Position numbers and translations under genes: made by a program. Below, in pieces: positions 58,301 to 64,000 of a DNA stretch of 64,000 nucleotides (positions are counted from its first letter, which is position 1; each line of letters starts with the position of its first letter). The notes beneath the pieces are model-generated. The model was not told the DNA's origin. It worked only from the letters and a program-made list of their open reading frames with translations, and did no database searches. Source of the stretch: Clitoria ternatea (taxonomy: Eukaryota > Streptophyta > Magnoliopsida > Fabales > Fabaceae); assembly GCA_037962975.1 (NCBI GenBank), contig CM075673.1, positions 163,700,667 to 163,764,666 on the forward strand, given 5' to 3'.

Positions 58301-58598
58301 GATTATATTTTTAGTAAAAAAAAATTTCATGAATTTTTTAGAAATTATTGAGATATAACAGAAGGTGTTACAAGAGAGAATAATTAAAAGTTGAATGAAG
58401 TTGGACAAAGTCATTAAGGGTAAAATCGTAACTTTGTCGTTCAATTAATTTCTAAAATCAATTGGGTAATTAACGATTACCTTAAACTTATTCCGATAAA
58501 TCCTAAAAATTAACTTAACTGCTTAGGAATAAATTAACACACTCAATTTAATTATTTTGAGCAATAAATTACCCAATAATTAAATTTGGGATGTTCCA
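55349..58598 (+). repeat. Probable solo LTR of a Ty3/gypsy element
   Basis: About 3250 bp from TGTAGCATCCCTAATTTC to GGGATGTTCCA. The ends mirror the Tekay LTR (TGTAACATCCC to GGATGTTACA), with one terminal base change. A TATA box (CTATAAATAG near 55671) and donor-like CAAG|GTAAGAG (near 56388) also parallel the Tekay LTR. No primer site or pol follows. Flanking 5-bp sequences (GATCC and ATATA) do not match, so duplication is lost or an end is wrong. Confidence 0.6.
55922..56275 (+). repeat. Degenerate 27-bp array in the solo LTR
   Basis: About 13 units of CTATTTACTATTACTATTC plus AAAATTTA, including shortened ones. The open frame across it (LLLFKIYYLP type) is a by-product of the repeat. 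Confidence 0.85.
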
Positions 58599-58609
58599 AT
58601 ATATAATAA

Positions 58610-58960
58610 TACATATAATAATATTTATTGTATTTAATAATTATATTTAATATTCAAATATTTATTTAAAATAATATATTATTAAATATATCATATATAA
58701 TATTTTACATACAATTACAAGAAATAAAATTTAAAATATATAATTATATCAAGTGTATTTAATATTAAATATTGAATAATATATTAAACATTTACAAATA
58801 TAACAAATGTATTAATAATATATATCATATATAGTATTTTAAATATATTCACGAGAGATATATTTTAAATTATATAATTATATTAAATATTAAATATTAA
58901 TAATATATTAAATATTTATAAATATACTAAATGTTATAAGATATATATAATTATTACCAT
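58610..58960. repeat. Very AT-rich 134-bp tandem duplication
   Basis: TCATATATAATATTTTACAT at 58691 recurs as TCATATATAGTATTTTAAAT at 58825, with similar flanks on both sides. Diverged. Confidence 0.5.
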
Positions 58961-59491
58961 AATATAACAAAATGTGCATTTAATGTAAAATCTTTTAGGC
59001 TTTTTCTTTTTATCATAGACTAACTTAAAATGACTTTAAAAAATAGATGACGAATAATGAATATATTTATCTGACCTTAAAATTTACCAAGCATTTAAAT
59101 TAAACAAAACGACTAACTAATAATATACCTAAATTGTAAGGACCAAAAACATTTATATTTTACTATTGTTATAATAAGAATACTTGTTGATCTGATCTTG
59201 TACCATCTATATATTTCATCACGTTATGGACAATATACAGCACCCATGGAGACAAAACAGCCAATCATAATCAGAACTTGTGATCGATCTTAATGATGTC
59301 TTTTTAGTGCCCACTTTAATTGTAAGACACGTCTTTGTGATCTTTGATGATTATTGAATTTAGTTAGTAATTTTGTTTTTTTATTTTGAAATTAAAATAT
59401 ACCATAACTTTATAATGTTTTTTAATTGAAAAAGACAGTTTTTATCTTTATCTCACATCAACAAATTATTATTTCCTTCTTTTCGTTAAAT

Positions 59492-59604
59492 TAGTGTTGT
59501 CAATACAGGCTACCCAATTGGGTCTGACTAAAAAGGCTTAGGTAAAATTTAGGCTTTTAATATTGTTACCTAAATCCGACCCGTTTCGAACCCCAGACTA
59601 GGTG

Positions 59605-59680
<76 letters not shown>

Positions 59681-59850
59681 AGCGAACTTTTCGGATCCAG
59701 TTGGGTTTTTCATGTTTGGACTCGGATTTTATTAGGGCGAGCTAAATAATCTTAGTTTCTTTTCAAGCTCTCATTTTTAATGACTAAACCCGTCTATTTT
59801 ACGTGTAAATTAAAGTGGTCTGATAAGCTTTACGTGTTTTGACAACTCTA
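59492..59850. mobile_element. Second hAT-type MITE, with TA microsatellite inside
   Basis: 359 bp flanked by the perfect 8-bp duplication CGTTAAAT (59484-59491 and 59851-59858). Inverted ends are TAGTGTTGTCAATAC and TAGAGTTGTCAAAAC. A TA run fills 59608-59676. No coding capacity. Confidence 0.88.
59608..59676. repeat. TA microsatellite
   Basis: About 34 TA units inside the second hAT-type MITE. Confidence 0.95.
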
Positions 59851-60834
59851 CGTTAAATCGTTAATTCAACACTGAGTAAAGATTATTTTTTCAATCGAGA
59901 GACATTGTGGTTGTGGAATTACAAATTATTTTAATTTTAAAATAAACGAACAAATCACCAACTAAATACAATAATCATCGATACTTCTAGTAAAAAAAGT
60001 CCATGAAGTAGGCTAATGATTTTTGTTTCTTCAATTACCTATGTAGTGACATGTAGACTAACATCTTTATTAAAGGAGGAGAGCATTTGCTACCTGGCCT
60101 TTCTTCATAATTATTTATTTATTTTACTAGGTCATCCTTCTTCATTTAATAGGTTTATTGTGGTGCCTACACACCAGTGAAAGTATTAATTACCATGATC
60201 AACAATAAATGCCTGTCCGGACATTTTATAAACCCATAGCAAAATAATAGATAAGGTCCCTATATGTGAATAAACAATTTCATAAAAATAACAAATGTTA
60301 CTACTTATTTTGAAGAGAAAGATGAAGGGAAAAGTAAACAAGTTCACATTGGACAATTAGAGGACAGACAGAAGAAAGAAGAATAACAATAATGAAGCTT
60401 TAAGGGAAACTAAGATATTTACATATTTCATAAATTATATTTTAAAATATTAAAGCTAAATTTTTTTGAGGGCCTTTTCATTTATGAGTCTGCACTTCAA
60501 AAAAAATTATTTTTTTTACCAAAGTTAATTTTTTTTAACGAACTTTTCATTACGGACCCAATGCCTAAGCACCTCTAGACTATCCTTAAGGGGTTAGAGC
60601 CAACCGTGACAATAAATATACTAAGTCACTCCTACACAATAAAAAAAATTACTTCTTTATTTAAAAGTTTATATAATATACCTTATTTAAGTTTGCCTAA
60701 GAATATTATTATTACTATAAAAAACTGATTTTTACCGACATTTAATACAATTATACAGTATTAAATTATTAAAATTCAAACTATTGTTATAAATTAAAAT
60801 ATAGCAAATCTAAGTTGTTTGATTTTTTAACTTA

Positions 60835-60985
60835 GTTGGCGGGCTTCGATCAACCTCAAAAATAAATCCTACGGTCAAATAGAGTTTTGACTATTTTGAA
60901 TGGCGTGAAGGATCAATATCAACCTTTAAATTTTTCTATTTTCCCAATTATATTTTCCCAACTGCAAACTAAACATTAACCTCCT
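60835..60985 (-). repeat. Dispersed MITE-like family, copy 5
   Basis: On the minus strand: TTGATATTGATCCTTCACGC, then CATTCAAAATAGTCAAAAC and TCTATTTGACCGTAGGAT. The best-preserved core in the window. Confidence 0.65.
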
Positions 60986-61024
60986 GGGATTATTTTAGTA
61001 GTTGAAGGTTTGTGTCTAGCCTAA

Positions 61025-61203
61025 CAGCACGTTTGGTGCGTCATTGGAACTGAGAAATCCTCCGTTGGCTTGTGGGAGATTTTTGATCCTGCGGATCAAC
61101 GGAGTTTGATTGTCTTGAACGGCGTGAAAAATTAATATCAACCTTTAAAATTTTCATTTCAACTCAACTCCGTTTCTTCAAATGCAGACCAAACACCCCT
61201 AAG
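61025..61203 (-). repeat. Dispersed MITE-like family, copy 6
   Basis: On the minus strand: GTGTTTGGTCTGC start, core TTTTTCACGCCGTTCAAGAC followed by AATCAAACTCCG. Adjacent to copy 5. Confidence 0.6.
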
Positions 61204-61205
61204 GT

Positions 61206-64000
61206 TGGAGGTTTAAAGATCAACTTTCACTTTGAAGATAGAAAATATGCGGTCTGAAATTCAACCTCATTGCGCGTTATCTAATTTTTTTTAGAAAGTA
61301 ACTTGATAAGACTGCACCAAACCAATTCCACTTTTGAGAATTAACCTTGCGTAGTATAATTTAAAGAATAGTGATGAAGTCAATTGTTTGATAATTAAGC
61401 TCAAAACCCTTTGGTGGCTTATAATTAATTGAGAGCTGAACCAATTGTGGACAAAGCATTCCCAAGTTAATCATGCCTATGCCACCATACTAAAGATAAG
61501 AAGCTTAATTAATTAATTAAACCATTTTTATATCTTGGTCAACCATAATTTTATATACAAATTTATAAGGGCAGAAGTTGGTGGATTATTATTACCAATA
61601 TCAAATCAAAGGCAATACATGATAGAATGTGGCCAAATCCTTCCAATTTATTCAATGCATCACGTGAATTACATTTTGATTTCTGTTTTCCAATTGCACT
61701 TTGAATTTGAGAGTTGTCAATCGAAATTGATTGAAAAAAGGAGAGAGTGAAGAACAAAAATGGAATACGGGACCACTTTCAATAATAATTTAGAACCTCG
61801 TCTCTTAAGTACGTGATTAAAAATTAGTTCGACTCATGTAAATGAAATAAATCATTTGACCGTTTCTTACTGTTTAATACGTTGACGGTTAGAACTCTCT
61901 TACCTAATGCTTAGAGAGAATACGAATAGCGGAAAAAAAAATCTTAAAAATCTTAACCGAAACAATTTTCCTGTTCTTTTATCAATTTTCATTATATGAA
62001 AAAAGAGATTCTGAAAGCATCAAGAAATTAAAAGGCACGCGGAGCACATGCTATTTGTGTGACTAGGTAGAGGTAAATTCACGTTGAAGTTGAGGAGATT
62101 CTCACGAAATCTATTTACATGTTAATCATGTTACTCTTTTTTATTGATTAAGATTTAAAATCACTTATCACTTTTAATCTTACATGTCTCTTGCAACTTG
62201 TCCCATCAGTTAAAATATGTCACGGAAATCAATTGATTAATCATATCAAATTTTATCTCATTAATTTGTCACTAGTTAAAATGTTGACCACAAGTATTTT
62301 TTAATATTTTTACATTGATTGTTTCATTAACTAGGAATAAAAGTGTTCACAAAACAACCTAATATACAAAACCCTAAAAAATTACTCTAGAAAATTAGAG
62401 TTTACTATTCTCTGTTAATTATGTCACTTAAGTTACAACATATGTCTATAAATTATATTTATACAAAGGGTCGAAGGGAGGTGAAATTCGGCCCAAGTCT
62501 ATCAAGTTAAGAGATCCTAGCTGCTATAATCGTAGGGAATCATCATCTGCTAAAATGAGAGAATGTAGTGGGGCCCCCTTTTAAGCCGAGAGGAAAAAAG
62601 TATTTTTTAAATCATTTATTGAGATAATCAATATAAAAATTAATATTTTTACATATGTTAATTATTTTAATAATTGATATAAATTTTGTTACATCGATTA
62701 TTGAAATAAATGATATAAAAATATATAAAATCAATACACATTAGTTGTTTTAATGTTTGGTATAAAAATATTTTTATATTGGTTATTAAAATAACTTATA
62801 TAAAAACATGTTTAAATACTAAAAGAAAAAGGAAAATTGATCCTAAAATTTAAGAAGTTAATTAATGAGATAAAAATTTAATATGAGTAATCAATCGATG
62901 GTGCCATATTTTAATTGGTGTGACAGGAGATAAGACATAGAAAATTTTCATCCTTTTTTATATATTTTATTTTTTAAAATCTATTTTTTTAAGGTTTTTG
63001 TAGGTAGATTAAAAAAGATTATTATATATCTTTTTAACTTTTTATCCCTAGTATCTCTTGTATACTTAATACTACTTCTTAATTAATTTTTTCTTGTTTT
63101 GAAAAAAATGATAAGTATAACACTTGTTTGTGGTATAGGCTGCAGTTGCATGATCGCATGAATTGTGTTAAATTTCAAAGTGGGTTCGTGACTCATTATC
63201 AAGTATAAATTTAATTATTGGCTAAATGAGTGTTTGTAGTGTTGTTGCGTTATAAGTTCAACTGCATAAAAAAATATGATTTAATTTGGTTTTATTGAAA
63301 AAAAATACCAAAATCAAATTAAATTATTATGTTTTGGACTAGTTCGGTTTATATTTTTACTTTAAATATTAAACATTTAGGCATTAATGTAATCGTATAA
63401 ATTATATAGTCAATTCCAAAAGTTATGTGAAATAAAAGAAAATATAATTTATCTTTAATTTTACTAATTTTTACAAATAATTTATCATACTATGAGTGCT
63501 CTATTTTATAATTTAATTATGTGTCGTGTTTATATAAAAAAATTATATCAATATTTAAGTTAAATTATTTGTATAAATTTTAAGTCCAATAAATTAATTC
63601 AATAGAACTTAATTGGCTGATATATAACCTTCATTTTTATAAAAAAATCATGCTTATGGAATTTAAACCAATGATCAAAGAGATGCCTTATAACTAAACC
63701 AAAACTAATCTTTACTTAAAGATGCTAGATAACTACTTAAATTATTGGTTAAATATATAAGTTGATCTTTTATCTTTTGCCTTCATTCAATATGCTCTCT
63801 TAACTTTTTTAGTTTTAAATTGACCCCTTATCTTTTTAAAGAGATTCGATTTGGTCATGTTATTAGGTTTGGAGTAACACGACTAATGTCGTGACAACTC
63901 ATGACACATTCTCAATTTGATTGATACATATGTTACAATTTAATTCGCTAACACATAAACTTGATATTTTTTTTTTGTTTTAGTTGCGGTTGAATTGGTG
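61206..64000. other. AT-rich intergenic DNA, no gene seen
   Basis: No convincing gene. From about 62600 to 62820 a loose repeat (ATTGATATAAAAAT types) occurs. From about 63749 (GGTTAAATATATAAG) a repeat-like block resembling plant GGTTAAATATG-ended elements starts, but the window ends before its other end. Confidence 0.35.

Overview
The window is eukaryotic nuclear DNA from a dicot plant. Spliced genes with GT-AG introns, a plant F-box (FBA) gene, an NPF nitrate/peptide-family transporter, plant LTR-retrotransposon lineages and hAT/CACTA transposons all point that way. A legume is plausible from the style of the repeats (palindromic CTCGCT..AGCGAG motifs in LTRs, CACTAGTGG transposon ends), but the species cannot be fixed from the sequence alone.

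Layout. (1) 1-2580: an F-box gene on the minus strand with a 5'-UTR intron and a telo-box leader. (2) 3663-24712: a Ty3/gypsy chromovirus of Tekay/Del type (2.28-kb LTRs, 5-bp duplication ATCAC), whose 3' LTR is split by a nested, opposite-strand Tat-type Ty3/gypsy element (12512-24342, duplication TAAAC). The Tat element carries an extra intron-containing gene antisense to its own gag-pol, with its own TATA box, and a 59-bp tandem array. (3) 24923-31215: a short-LTR Ty1/copia element with intact gag and pol, LTRs differing at one base by eye, and duplication CTACC. (4) 32345-37016: a multi-exon plant gene of unknown function with an expanded 13-residue repeat. (5) 37790-45240: a mosaic of DNA transposons and relics. 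It holds a LINE RNase H fragment, a GC-rich hAT-type MITE, a CACTA element carrying pieces of at least four host genes (exportin-1, a UDP-glycosyltransferase, a transit-peptide N-terminus, a kelch-like piece), a hAT transposase relic and a LINE 3' end. (6) 45918-52469: a four-exon NPF5-like transporter with a 3.6-kb first intron. (7) 52585-64000: mostly gene-poor AT-rich DNA with a probable solo gypsy LTR, a second hAT-type MITE and copies of a dispersed MITE-like family.

Host genes are few: F-box, the unknown 738/774-residue protein and the NPF transporter. The rest is recent retrotransposon nesting (about 20 substitutions across the Tekay LTRs and 7 across the Tat LTRs, counted by eye) plus older DNA transposons. 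The most unusual signals are a hairpin motif shared almost unchanged, with compensating stem changes, by the Ty1/copia and the Tat Ty3/gypsy element just downstream of pol; the spliced antisense gene inside the Tat element; and the gene-capturing CACTA element.
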